Shown: positions 33,698-41,860 of the stretch, piece by piece
How the letters are laid out: the number at the start of each line of letters is the position of its first letter
Position numbering within the stretch: the first letter of the stretch is position 1
Assembly: GCA_049317265.1 (NCBI GenBank)
Contig: JBMOIP010000020.1
Location: 1-64,000 of the forward strand
DNA from: CAIVAT01 sp049317265
GTDB taxonomy: Bacteria > Bacteroidota > Bacteroidia > Bacteroidales > FEN-979
DNA length: 64,000 nucleotides
Direction of reading: 5' to 3'
Translations under genes and position numbers: made by a program
Notes under the pieces: generated by a model
Databases searched by the model: none
What the model saw: only the letters and a program-made list of their open reading frames with translations
What the model was told of the DNA's origin: nothing

Positions 33698-34240
33698 TTA
33701 ATGCGAATTTGTTTTAAAAAGCTCAAACCAATCCTCAATCTTCCGGTCGGTCATTCTGCATGCCTCCACCACAATTTTACCGGCTGCTACAGAATCCTCG
33801 AGGGCATCATGGTGTCTGAATTCAATTCCAAGATGGTTGGCAACATTGGCAAGGTTGTAACCGCCTTTTGAAAACTGGCTCCAGGTATGACGCACAATCC
33901 TTGACGAATCAAGCCACCGGATGCTGAGCGGATCGAGATTAAACCTCGCGTAGGCTTTTTTAAACGCGTGAAAGTCGAAAGGAGTATGATGTACCACAAT
34001 GTTGTCAGAAAGCAATTTCCTCAGAACCGGGTACACCTCATAAAATGCAGGCGCTCCCTGCACCATATCTTCCGTGATGCCATGAACCCTGACATTGCTC
34101 CAGTGAAAAAAATCCTGGGGATCTATGAGTGATTCCCAGGTATCTGTCAGCTCACCGTTCACGAACATCCCGATCCCGATCTGGCAGATCGTAGATGAAT
34201 CGTAATTGGCGGTCTCAACGTCGAGTGATAAAAATCTCAT
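33698..34240 (-). CDS. DnaQ-like 3'-5' exonuclease
   Basis: 180 residues, a single DEDDh exonuclease domain: LDVETAN (D7, E9), VHGITEDMVQGAP, VHHTPFDFHAFKKA (third acidic residue) and HHDALEDSVAAG (His and Asp of the last motif). It lacks a polymerase or GIY-YIG part, so it may act as an independent proofreading or repair exonuclease. It lies 47 bases upstream of the LTA synthase-like gene on the same strand. Confidence 0.88.
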   Translation of the reverse strand: MRFLSLDVETANYDSSTICQIGIGMFVNGELTDTWESLIDPQDFFHWSNVRVHGITEDMVQGAPAFYEVYPVLRKLLSDNIVVHHTPFDFHAFKKAYARFNLDPLSIRWLDSSRIVRHTWSQFSKGGYNLANVANHLGIEFRHHDALEDSVAAGKIVVEACRMTDRKIEDWFELFKTNSH

Positions 34241-34290
34241 GGATGCATTTAATTCGCTAAATTAACAATTTGCTTTGCCACCTTGCAACA

Positions 34291-34326
34291 TTTGAAACGA
34301 TCTTACCCGAAAATTTTCTAATTTTG
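34291..34326 (+). promoter_or_regulatory. Promoter of the citrate lyase operon
   Basis: TTTG (34291-34294), 24-base spacer, TAATTTTG (34319-34326), 34 bases before the ATG at 34361. Confidence 0.45.
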
Positions 34327-34360
34327 GCTGTTTAATTTATAACATTAATGAACTTGTACC

Positions 34361-35581
34361 ATGGGATCAATTGCTACAACAGGTAACAAGGGTAAGGGCG
34401 TTCGCTCCGACTGTTTTGTCACCCTTGAACTTACCGACACGGGCGGAATTCAGCTCCAGGTTGAATCGAAAGTGGCTGTCATGTACGGCGACAGCATCCG
34501 GAAAGAGGCCCTCGAAATTCTTGAATTTTTCGGAATAAAAAATGCATGTGTAAAAATTGAGGATTCGGGCGCTATTTCGCTGGTCATTGCTGCACGGCTT
34601 GAAGCCGCCATTAAAAAACTCATCACATCCGAAAAAAACTGGTTACCAGCCATGTTGGAGGAGAACCGCTATTCCACCACCAAAGACCGGAACAGGTTTT
34701 CACGGCTATACCTTCCGGGGAACTCTCCAAGCCTGATGATCAATGCCGGAATTCACAAGCCCGACGGGATTATCCTCGACCTCGAAGATGCCGTGGCTCC
34801 CGATAAAAAGGATGAAGCCAGGTTCCTGGTGCGCAATGCGCTTTGCGGGATCGATTTTTACGGCGCAGAGCGAATGGTCCGGATCAACCAGGGTGAACGT
34901 GGAATCGAAGATCTCAACTATATCATTCCATACAATGTTAACCTGATCCTCCTGCCCAAATGTGAAAAGCCTGAGCAGTTGATGGCAGTGAATGATCAGA
35001 TCAGGAAAATCCAGGAGAAACACCACCTTACAAATCCCGTCTGGATCATGCCCATCATCGAAAGCGCCCTGGGCGTGATCAACGCTTACCCGATTGCGTG
35101 TTGCACCGACACGACGGTTGCCATGGCCATCGGCCTGGAGGATTACACTGCCGACCTGGGAACCCGGCGGACTGCAGAGGGCACCGAATCGTTCTTCGCC
35201 CGGAGCATGGTTGTTAACGCTGCCCGCGCTGCCGGCATCCAGCCGATCGATTCTGTATTTTCCGATGTTGGTGACATGGAGGGCCTCCATCAGAATGTGC
35301 TCCGCTCAAAAGCCCTTGGCTTTGATGGCATGGGTTGCATCCATCCCCGCCAGATCATAGTAATTCATGAGTCGTTTGCCCCTACCGCCGAGGAGATTGA
35401 AAAAGCAAAAAAAATCGTCTTTGCATTCCATAAGGCCCAGGAGCTGGGACTTGGCGTAGTTGCCCTTGGCACGAAAATGATCGATCCGCCGGTGGTGAAA
35501 AGGGCGCTGAATACCATCAATCTTGCATTAAAAATGAACAAACTTGCTGAAAACTGGAGGGAATTGTATGAGCAAATCTGA
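34361..35581 (+). CDS. citE: Citrate lyase acyl-carrier/beta subunit fusion (CitD-CitE)
   Basis: 406 residues. Residues about 1-90 are a CitD-type acyl carrier: KGVRSDCFVTLEL with Ser16 at the place of the prosthetic-group serine of CitD, and YGDSIRKEALEILEFFGIKNA. After a linker, residues about 108-406 are CitE (HpcH/HpaI aldolase fold): RLYLPGNSPSLM, ILDLEDAVAPDKKDEAR, RINQ, MPIIESALGVINA, GLEDYTADLGTRRT and GCIHPRQI. CitE cleaves citryl-carrier to acetyl-carrier and oxaloacetate. The stop lies 14 bases inside citF. No citC, citX or citG is nearby to make or attach the prosthetic group. Confidence 0.88.
   Translation: MGSIATTGNKGKGVRSDCFVTLELTDTGGIQLQVESKVAVMYGDSIRKEALEILEFFGIKNACVKIEDSGAISLVIAARLEAAIKKLITSEKNWLPAMLEENRYSTTKDRNRFSRLYLPGNSPSLMINAGIHKPDGIILDLEDAVAPDKKDEARFLVRNALCGIDFYGAERMVRINQGERGIEDLNYIIPYNVNLILLPKCEKPEQLMAVNDQIRKIQEKHHLTNPVWIMPIIESALGVINAYPIACCTDTTVAMAIGLEDYTADLGTRRTAEGTESFFARSMVVNAARAAGIQPIDSVFSDVGDMEGLHQNVLRSKALGFDGMGCIHPRQIIVIHESFAPTAEEIEKAKKIVFAFHKAQELGLGVVALGTKMIDPPVVKRALNTINLALKMNKLAENWRELYEQI
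35556..35560 (+). promoter_or_regulatory. Shine-Dalgarno of citF
   Basis: GGAGG with 7 bases to the ATG at 35568, inside the end of the citD-citE gene. It stands out in a window where most starts lack such a site and decides the start over the in-frame codon at 35544. Confidence 0.6.
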
Positions 35582-37130
35582 TAAACTTGTCACCAATGCT
35601 GCCGGCCGCATCGTGCCAACCATCGTCAACGGCAAACCGGCCGTGCCTTATATGGGTGTTGGAAAATATAAACCAGAAGGATTCCGCGCTGCGCCTAAAA
35701 TTTCGAGCTGCGCCGATTTTCCCGAGGATGGAAATAAAGTCATCGCCAACCTGAAGGAGGCGCTGATGAAAGCCGGGTTACGTGACGGGATGACCATCTC
35801 CACCCATCACCACTTCCGTAATGGCGACCTTGTGGCCACCCAGATCTTCGACATCGCTCATGAACTGGGCATCAAAGACCTTATGTGGTATCCTTCGGCT
35901 TCATTTCCCTGCCACGAACCAATGACCAAATACCTCGAAGACGGCACCATCAACCACATCGAAGGCAGTATGAACGGCGCCCTGGGAAGGTTTACCTCCG
36001 ACGGGAAGATGAAAGGTCTCGGCGTTCTCCGGTCCCACGGTGGCCGGTACCAGGCTGTTCAGGATGGTGAAGTGCACATCGACATTGCAGTAATTGCAGC
36101 CCCGACAGCTGACCAGTTTGGCGATGCCAACGGGGTGAACGGCCCTGCAGCCTGCGGGCCACTCGGATTTGCACTGGCCGATTCACAGTATGCCGATAAA
36201 GTCATTGTAGTGACCGATAATCTTGTTCCTTTCCCTTGCCTGCCCTGGCAGATCAATGGAAACTATGTTGATTATGTGGTGGTGATGGACAAGATCGGAA
36301 TTCCCGAGAAGATCGTGAGCGGTACCACGGAGATCACCAAAAGTCCGGACCGTTTGCTTTTGGCTGAATGGTCGGCGAAATTCTGCGATGAGGCAGGACT
36401 TATCTACGACGGTTTCTCCTTCCAGGCAGGCGCCGGCGGCACGGCCCTATCCATTGGAATCTATTTCTCTGAAATCCTGCGGGCACGGAAATGGAAAGCA
36501 CGGTTTGCCCGTGGAGGCAGCAACAAATACCTGGTCAAAATGCTCGAAGAGGGCCTTGTTGAGTATATCCTCGACGGGCAGACCTTTGACCTTGACGGAG
36601 TCCGTTCCATGCGCGACAACCCCCATCATACCTGGACAAGTCCGTTTACAAGCTACAACTACCACGGCAAAGGCAACTTTTCTTCGTTGGTGGATATCGT
36701 CATTCTTGGCGCTACCGAAGTGGATGTGAATTTCAATGCCAACGTGGTGACCCATTCCGATGGATACCTGCTGCACGGCATCGGTGGCTGGCAGAATACA
36801 CTCTTTGGAAAATGTGTCATCCTGCCCATTCCGCTATTCCGCGACCGCATGCCAGTGATCCGCGACGAGGTGACAACCATCTGTGGCCCTGGTGAACTGA
36901 TCGATGTCATCGTAACCGAACGGGGCATTGCCATCAACCCCCTCCGTACCGACCTGATCGAAAAGATGAAAAACTCCTTGCTGCCCATTAAAACCATTGA
37001 AGAGCTCAAGGCGGAAGGCGAGAAGATCTGCGGCGTTCCAGCCAAACCTAAATTTACGGATGAACCGGTTGCTGTAGTGAAATGGGTCGACGGAACAATA
37101 CTTGATACGATCTGGAAAGTCCAATCGTAA
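35568..37130 (+). CDS. citF: Citrate lyase alpha subunit (CitF)
   Basis: 520 residues from the ATG at 35568, selected by the GGAGG site. It is a CoA-transferase-fold protein: ISTHHHFRNGD, EGSMNGALG, GVLRSHGGRYQAV, AAPTADQFGDANG, GSTE-like SGTTEI, FQAGAGGTALS and DIVILGATEVDVNFNANV. CitF exchanges the acetyl group on the acyl carrier for citrate. It overlaps the citD-citE gene by 14 bases, so the three activities come from two genes. The last codons of citF (AAA GTC CAA TCG TAA) already belong to repeat array C1. Confidence 0.92.
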   Translation: MSKSDKLVTNAAGRIVPTIVNGKPAVPYMGVGKYKPEGFRAAPKISSCADFPEDGNKVIANLKEALMKAGLRDGMTISTHHHFRNGDLVATQIFDIAHELGIKDLMWYPSASFPCHEPMTKYLEDGTINHIEGSMNGALGRFTSDGKMKGLGVLRSHGGRYQAVQDGEVHIDIAVIAAPTADQFGDANGVNGPAACGPLGFALADSQYADKVIVVTDNLVPFPCLPWQINGNYVDYVVVMDKIGIPEKIVSGTTEITKSPDRLLLAEWSAKFCDEAGLIYDGFSFQAGAGGTALSIGIYFSEILRARKWKARFARGGSNKYLVKMLEEGLVEYILDGQTFDLDGVRSMRDNPHHTWTSPFTSYNYHGKGNFSSLVDIVILGATEVDVNFNANVVTHSDGYLLHGIGGWQNTLFGKCVILPIPLFRDRMPVIRDEVTTICGPGELIDVIVTERGIAINPLRTDLIEKMKNSLLPIKTIEELKAEGEKICGVPAKPKFTDEPVAVVKWVDGTILDTIWKVQS

Positions 37131-37176
37131 ATCGTAAATCGTCCAATCGTCAATCGTCAATCGTCTAATCGTAAAT
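37119..37176 (+). repeat. AATCGTN tandem array C1
   Basis: About eight units of AATCGTA or AATCGTC (7 bp, occasionally 8), beginning within the last codons of citF and including its TAA stop, and ending 4 bases before the recQ start. Confidence 0.85.
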
Positions 37177-37180
37177 CCCC

Positions 37181-39082
37181 TTGACTCCCCACCAAATTCT
37201 CCTGAAATACTGGGGTTTCTCCTCGTTTCGCCCATTGCAGGAGGAGATCATCCAGTCGGTGCTTGAGGGGAAAGATACCCTCGCGCTATTACCGACGGGG
37301 GGAGGCAAATCTCTCTGTTTCCAGGTTCCCGCGATGGTGATGGAGGGAGTTTGCGTGGTGGTCTCCCCGCTCATTGCGCTGATGAAGGACCAGGTTGACA
37401 ACCTGAAAAGACGGGGCATCCCGGCTGCGGCCCTTCATTCGGGCATGCATTCGGGTGAGATTCGGATCATTCTCGACAACTGCCGTTTTGGAAAGATCAA
37501 GTTGCTCTATGTTTCCCCCGAACGGCTTGCCACGGACACCCTGCGCGAAGCAATGAAACGCATGCATGTCAACCTGCTGGCAATTGATGAGGCACACTGT
37601 GTGTCTCAATGGGGATACGATTTCCGGCCACCCTACCTCAGGATAGCTGCTGCAAGGCAATTTCTCCCGGGCATCCCGGTGATGGCGCTTACGGCCACAG
37701 CCACACCGAAAGTGGTGAAGGATATCCAGCAAAAACTGGAGTTCAGGGCAGAGAATCTCTTTCAGAAAAGTTTTGAACGCAAAAACCTCACCTACCTGGT
37801 GCTGAAAGAGGAGGATAAACTCAAGCGCCTGGTGAAGATCCTCACCAAAGTCAAGGGTTCCGGCATTGTGTATGTTCGGAATCGCAGGAATACCAAGGAG
37901 ATTGCTGAATACTTGCAAAAAAACAAGATCAGCGCTGATTTTTATCATGCCGGCCTGGATCCATCTACACGCGACAAGCGTCAATCGGCCTGGATCAGCG
38001 AGGAGCGGCGTATCATTGTTTCTACCAACGCCTTCGGTATGGGAATCGACAAACCGAATGTTCGGGTGGTGGTACATCTCGATCTTCCCGACAGCATTGA
38101 GGCCTATTTCCAGGAAGCGGGGCGCGGTGGCCGAGATGAAAAAAGAGCCTATGCTGTTTTGCTTTACGAAAATGCTGACATTCTCGATTCCCGTCACAAC
38201 CTCGCCCTCTCCTACCCGCCGCTAAAAACCATCAGGGATGTCTACCAGGCTCTTGGCAACTATTTTCAGCTTCCGGTAGGATTGGGAAAAGACCTTACCT
38301 GCGATTTTGACCTGTCAGCCTTCGCAGAGCAGTATAATTTTCCCCCTGTAACTGTTTTCAACTGCCTGAAATTTCTTGAAAAAGAGGGGTTTGTCATGAT
38401 GACCGAGGGGCTGCACCATCCATCCAGGGTGTTCATCAAGGCACAAAAAGAGGAACTCTACCGTTTCCAGGTTGAACACGCTCAATTTGATCAGTTTATC
38501 AAAACCATGCTGCGGTCGTACAGTGGGATTCTTTCTGATTATATAATTTTCAGTGAAGCCGAACTTGGCAGGAGATGCAACCTGAGCACGGTGCAGGTAG
38601 TGGCCAACCTGAACCGGCTCGCCCAGATGCAGCTGATTGACTATATCCCGCAAACAGAAAAACCACAGGTCATCTATTTGCAGGAACGGCTCGACTCCCG
38701 CAACCTGACCATCTCACCCGAACATTACAAAGACCGCCATGCTGACGCGGAAAAAAGGATGGAAACCATGATTGGTTATGCATCCGAAACCAACAGGTGC
38801 CGCAGCCAGTCGCTGCTTGCCTATTTTGGCGAAGGCAACACCAAACGGTGCGGCAAGTGTGATGTATGCATCGAACGCAATAAAATAAGCCTGAACGAGA
38901 TGGAGTTTGATAACATCGTAAATCTCATCAAGCCAGTACTTAAAGAAAAATCGTGCACCCTGGAAGAACTGGTTGCATTCGCAAGTCCGACCGGTGAAGA
39001 AAAGGTCATCCGTGCGGTTCAATGGCTTGTTGACAATGAAAAGATCAGGGTTGACAAGGAGCGTAGGTACCGTTGGGAGTAA
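37181..39082 (+). CDS. recQ: ATP-dependent DNA helicase RecQ
   Basis: 633 residues, starting at TTG 37181 directly after array C1; no in-frame ATG precedes the RecQ core. Helicase motifs: FRPLQEEII (motif 0), LLPTGGGKSLCFQVPA (Walker A), AIDEAHCVSQWGYDFRP (DEAH box and RecQ loop), TATATP, and EAGRGGRDE. The RecQ-Ct zinc region has C..CGKCDVC near 545-560. A winged-helix follows, and there is no clear HRDC domain, so the C-terminus is the short type. It unwinds DNA in recombination and repair. Followed by array D3. Confidence 0.93.
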   Translation: MTPHQILLKYWGFSSFRPLQEEIIQSVLEGKDTLALLPTGGGKSLCFQVPAMVMEGVCVVVSPLIALMKDQVDNLKRRGIPAAALHSGMHSGEIRIILDNCRFGKIKLLYVSPERLATDTLREAMKRMHVNLLAIDEAHCVSQWGYDFRPPYLRIAAARQFLPGIPVMALTATATPKVVKDIQQKLEFRAENLFQKSFERKNLTYLVLKEEDKLKRLVKILTKVKGSGIVYVRNRRNTKEIAEYLQKNKISADFYHAGLDPSTRDKRQSAWISEERRIIVSTNAFGMGIDKPNVRVVVHLDLPDSIEAYFQEAGRGGRDEKRAYAVLLYENADILDSRHNLALSYPPLKTIRDVYQALGNYFQLPVGLGKDLTCDFDLSAFAEQYNFPPVTVFNCLKFLEKEGFVMMTEGLHHPSRVFIKAQKEELYRFQVEHAQFDQFIKTMLRSYSGILSDYIIFSEAELGRRCNLSTVQVVANLNRLAQMQLIDYIPQTEKPQVIYLQERLDSRNLTISPEHYKDRHADAEKRMETMIGYASETNRCRSQSLLAYFGEGNTKRCGKCDVCIERNKISLNEMEFDNIVNLIKPVLKEKSCTLEELVAFASPTGEEKVIRAVQWLVDNEKIRVDKERRYRWE

Positions 39083-39090
39083 TGGTACCA

Positions 39091-39171
39091 TGTGAAATGT
39101 GAAATGTGAAATCTGAAATCTGAAATGTGAAATCTGAAATTTGAAATCTGAAATTTGAAATTTGAAATCGT
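39091..39171 (+). repeat. Heptamer tandem array D3
   Basis: About eleven TGAAATN units, starting 9 bases after the recQ stop and ending GAAATCGTAC, close to the tip of D2. It runs to 9 bases before the methyltransferase ATG. Confidence 0.88.
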
Positions 39172-39179
39172 ACAGCCCT

Positions 39180-39998
39180 ATGTCTTCTTCAAACAATATA
39201 ATCACCTACGACGATCTTCCACTTTGGTCGGCACCTTTTGGACTTACCCTGCTGGAAACAGTGAGGATGAAAACCCTGATGAATGTGCTCGACATCGGCA
39301 GCGGAAGCGGTTTTCCCATGCTGGAGCTCGCCGAGCGTATGGGGAAAAAGTGTATGGTTTACGGACTGGATCCCTCTGAGGAGGCCATCCGGATGATCAC
39401 GGCAAAAAAGGAGGCCAGGGGCATCGTGTTTGCAAAGATCGTGAAGGGCATCGCCGAAGAGATTCCGTTCCCGGATCAGTATTTCGGGCTGATTGTCTCG
39501 AACAATGGGTTGAACAATGTTTCGGACCAGGCCAAAGCGCTTGCAGAATGTTTTCGTGTTGCCGAGGAGGAGGCACAACTGGTGCTTACCATGAACCTGC
39601 CGCACACGATGACCGAATTTTATGAAGTATTCGCCGAAACCCTGGAGCAGTTGGGCTTGCACGATGAGGTTACAAAGATGCATGAACATATCCATTTCAA
39701 ACGTAAAACGGTGGAATACCTGAAGGATCTCATCCTTGGCGCCGGTTTTGAAATCAACACCATCAACGTGGATGGATTCAAAATGAGATACAATGATGGT
39801 ACTGCCTTTATGAATCACTCCTTTATCCGCGGTGCCTTCATGGATTCGTGGAAAGCGATTTTGCCGGAAACCATGGTGATACGTGTTTTCGCTGACATTG
39901 AACAACGTCTGAACCAAATTGCACTTGATAAGGGAGAACTGGTGATGTCGATCCCTTACGTGTGTTTCGATGCTGTAAAACCCAAACAAACAGTCTGA
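39180..39998 (+). CDS. Class I SAM-dependent methyltransferase
   Basis: 272 residues from the ATG at 39180; the frame is open into array D3 but that part is repeat. Motif I is VLDIGSGSGFPMLELAER, motif II VYGLDPSEEAIRM, and the post-I segment EEIPFPDQYFGLIVSNNGLNN. The C-terminal half has long helices and an FKMRYNDGTAFMNHSFI region that is likely the substrate side. UbiE/COQ5-like small-molecule methyltransferases are the nearest general class; the substrate cannot be told. Downstream is a small repeat protein. Confidence 0.8.
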   Translation: MSSSNNIITYDDLPLWSAPFGLTLLETVRMKTLMNVLDIGSGSGFPMLELAERMGKKCMVYGLDPSEEAIRMITAKKEARGIVFAKIVKGIAEEIPFPDQYFGLIVSNNGLNNVSDQAKALAECFRVAEEEAQLVLTMNLPHTMTEFYEVFAETLEQLGLHDEVTKMHEHIHFKRKTVEYLKDLILGAGFEINTINVDGFKMRYNDGTAFMNHSFIRGAFMDSWKAILPETMVIRVFADIEQRLNQIALDKGELVMSIPYVCFDAVKPKQTV

Positions 39999-40016
39999 CG
40001 CTTAATTTCAACGTAT

Positions 40017-40328
40017 ATGGTCTCAACTATCATGATGCTCCTGTTAATGCTGATGCCGGCTTTTCAGGATAAACCAGTCGACAAGCACTGCGAATGCAAA
40101 GGGTTCAAACTTTACGGCAAGATTAAAATTGTGAATGATTTCCCCGATTTAAAAGTTAAAATCGTGGACAATTTCCCCGATCTCAACGTCCAGGTGGTGG
40201 AAAATTTCCCTGATCAATGCGGAAAATGGAAATTTGTCACCGACTTCCCCGACCTCAAAATCAAATTCGTCGACAACTTCCCCGATCTCAAAATCAAATT
40301 TGTCGACAACTTCCCCGGCAAACCCTAA
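40017..40328 (+). CDS. Small exported repeat protein (FPDLKIK repeats; possible 7(1) septoil knot type)
   Basis: 103 residues. Signal peptide about 1-17. Then CKGFKLYGKIK and six roughly 10-residue repeats of the form VDNFPDLKIK, broken once by DQCGKWKFV. Two cysteines (CECKG) and a later one (QCG) could form disulfides. This layout matches small Bacteroidota proteins that I recall being annotated as 7(1) septoil knot domain proteins, but that naming needs a profile search. It is probably periplasmic. The TAA stop opens repeat array C2, which fills the gap to the next gene. Confidence 0.7.
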   Translation: MVSTIMMLLLMLMPAFQDKPVDKHCECKGFKLYGKIKIVNDFPDLKVKIVDNFPDLNVQVVENFPDQCGKWKFVTDFPDLKIKFVDNFPDLKIKFVDNFPGKP

Positions 40329-40364
40329 ATCGTCAATCGTAAATCGTCCAATCGTAAATAGTCA
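40326..40364 (+). repeat. AATCGTN tandem array C2, stop-to-start
   Basis: Five to six units (TAAATCG, TCAATCG, TAAATCG, TCCAATCG, TAAATAG, TCA). The first unit begins with the TAA stop at 40326-40328 and the last runs into the ATG at 40365, so the array is the whole intergenic space. Confidence 0.85.
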
Positions 40365-40979
40365 ATGCCTCTCCTTCCCCAAAGCTTCTACACCCGTCCC
40401 GATGTTGTTCAGATTGCCCGGGAATTACTTGGGAAAGAACTATTCACTTCCATAAACGGCGACATCACATCAGGCGTCATCTGCGAAACAGAAGCCTATG
40501 CCGGCACTACCGACAAAGCATCCCATGCATTCGGATGCCGGCGAACCCGGCGTACGGAAATCATGTATGGGATGGGAGGCACTGCCTATGTTTATCTTTG
40601 CTATGGAATGCACTCACTTTTCAATGTGGTGACCAATGCCAGGGATATCCCGCATGCTGTACTGATCAGGGGGATCATCCCTGCCCGGGGGACTTCCATT
40701 ATGCTGGATAGAACCAGGAAGCCCCGCATCACGAAAGATATTGGAATCGGCCCCGGAAAAGTTTCAAAATTACTAGGCATCCATTTTTCCCATTCCGGAA
40801 TAGATATTTGCAGTCAGTTCGAAAGCGATGGCATACCGGCGATATGGATAGAAGATTCCGGCGTCAGAATTGATCCAATTCATATCCTGACAGGGCCAAG
40901 GATTGGAGTTGATTATGCCGGGGAGGATGCATTGCTGCCATACAGGTTCTTCATCAGGCTCCCCGAAGGAGGTATATGA
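40365..40979 (+). CDS. 3-methyladenine (alkyladenine) DNA glycosylase, AAG/MPG family
   Basis: 204 residues, the full length of bacterial AAG-type enzymes. Motifs: ARELLGKELF, ETEAYAG with the catalytic Glu, DKASHAFGCRRTRRTEIMYG (intercalating loop region) and AYVYLCYGMHSLFNVVT, VLIRGIIPA, and the terminal GPRIGVDYAG. It excises alkylated purines from DNA in base excision repair. The start directly continues the repeat unit of C2, with no room for a leader; it may be coupled to the upstream gene. Confidence 0.9.
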   Translation: MPLLPQSFYTRPDVVQIARELLGKELFTSINGDITSGVICETEAYAGTTDKASHAFGCRRTRRTEIMYGMGGTAYVYLCYGMHSLFNVVTNARDIPHAVLIRGIIPARGTSIMLDRTRKPRITKDIGIGPGKVSKLLGIHFSHSGIDICSQFESDGIPAIWIEDSGVRIDPIHILTGPRIGVDYAGEDALLPYRFFIRLPEGGI

Positions 40980-41046
40980 ACCACCTGTGGGTTCCATGAA
41001 ATTGCTGATTTCAGGTTTTCTCTTTACGTTTGGTTGATCAAAACCT

Positions 41047-41054
41047 TACCTTTG
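41047..41054 (+). promoter_or_regulatory. Candidate -7 element of DUF4159 gene
   Basis: TACCTTTG, full TAnnTTTG match, 30 bases before the ATG at 41085. TTTG at 41029-41032 is present but only 14 bases away. Confidence 0.4.
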
Positions 41055-41084
41055 TATTCTCAATCAGGCATCATTCAATTTTCT

Positions 41085-41762
41085 ATGGTCTCCGGAAAAA
41101 AAAGACTCCTTCTGACGCTCACCTGCATCCTGACTTACCTGGCTGCGATATCTTTCACCCCGCCCTCCTTCCAGATTGCATTACTGAAATATTCGGGTGG
41201 TGGTGACTGGTATGCCAACCCGACTTCCCTCCCGAACCTGGTGAAGTTTGCAAACCGTAACTTACCTGCCAACATCAATGAAGATATTGCCACAGTGGAT
41301 GTTGGAAGTCCTGAACTGATGAATTACCCTTTTGTTCACATGACCGGTCACGGCAACGTGGTATTTTCCGACCAGGAGATCCAGAACCTGAGGAACTACC
41401 TGATGGCAGGAGGATTTCTTCATATTGACGATAATTATGGCATGGATAAATACATCAGGCCACAGTTGAAACGTGTTTTCCCGGAACTGGAGCTGCTGGA
41501 ACTCCCCTTTGACCACCCGATCTACCATCAAAAATACAACTTTCAAAACGGTCTTCCCAAGGTCCATGAACACGATGGCAAGCCTCCACAAGGGTATGGA
41601 CTTATCTATGAAGGCCGGCTTGTCGTCTTTTACACTTATGAATGTGACCTGGGTGATGGCTGGGAAGACCCTGCCGTACACGGCGACTCGGATCCCACCC
41701 GCCAAAAAGCGCTGCAGATGGGCGCAAATATCTTGCAATACGTATTTACAGCCAAACATTGA
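41085..41762 (+). CDS. DUF4159 exported protein
   Basis: 225 residues from the ATG at 41085; an in-frame start at 41034 precedes the promoter. N-terminal signal or anchor about 5-22. The rest is one DUF4159 domain: ALLKYSGGGDWYANPTSLPN, FVHMTGHGNVVFSD, GGFLHIDDNYGMD, RPQLKRVFPE and DLGDGWEDPAVHGD. The fold is glutamine-amidotransferase-like (ThuA-like), function unknown. It is often found in Bacteroidota near MoxR/DUF58 genes, but not here. Confidence 0.87.
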   Translation: MVSGKKRLLLTLTCILTYLAAISFTPPSFQIALLKYSGGGDWYANPTSLPNLVKFANRNLPANINEDIATVDVGSPELMNYPFVHMTGHGNVVFSDQEIQNLRNYLMAGGFLHIDDNYGMDKYIRPQLKRVFPELELLELPFDHPIYHQKYNFQNGLPKVHEHDGKPPQGYGLIYEGRLVVFYTYECDLGDGWEDPAVHGDSDPTRQKALQMGANILQYVFTAKH

Positions 41763-41819
41763 ACTTCCGGAAGTTTCCGAATCATTGCATTGCCGCTCAA
41801 TATTTTCTGAATATTTATC

Positions 41820-41827
41820 TATATTTG
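41820..41827 (+). promoter_or_regulatory. Candidate -7 element of T9SS sialidase-like gene
   Basis: TATATTTG, full TAnnTTTG match, 33 bases before the ATG at 41861. The nearest TTG is 27 bases upstream, slightly too far. Confidence 0.4.
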
Positions 41828-41860
41828 TAATTCAAAAACCCCACCCTTAAAATAGTTCCC

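Noticed and set aside
37289..38197. Minus-strand open frame of 302 residues inside recQ
   Set aside because: Pure antisense of the helicase motifs; no protein signature.
39189..39989. Minus-strand open frame of 266 residues opposite the methyltransferase
   Set aside because: Antisense shadow; the plus strand has clear SAM-binding motifs.
41762..41775. AACTTCCGGAAGTT palindrome as terminator
   Set aside because: No loop and no following T run; it overlaps the DUF4159 stop region and looks fortuitous.
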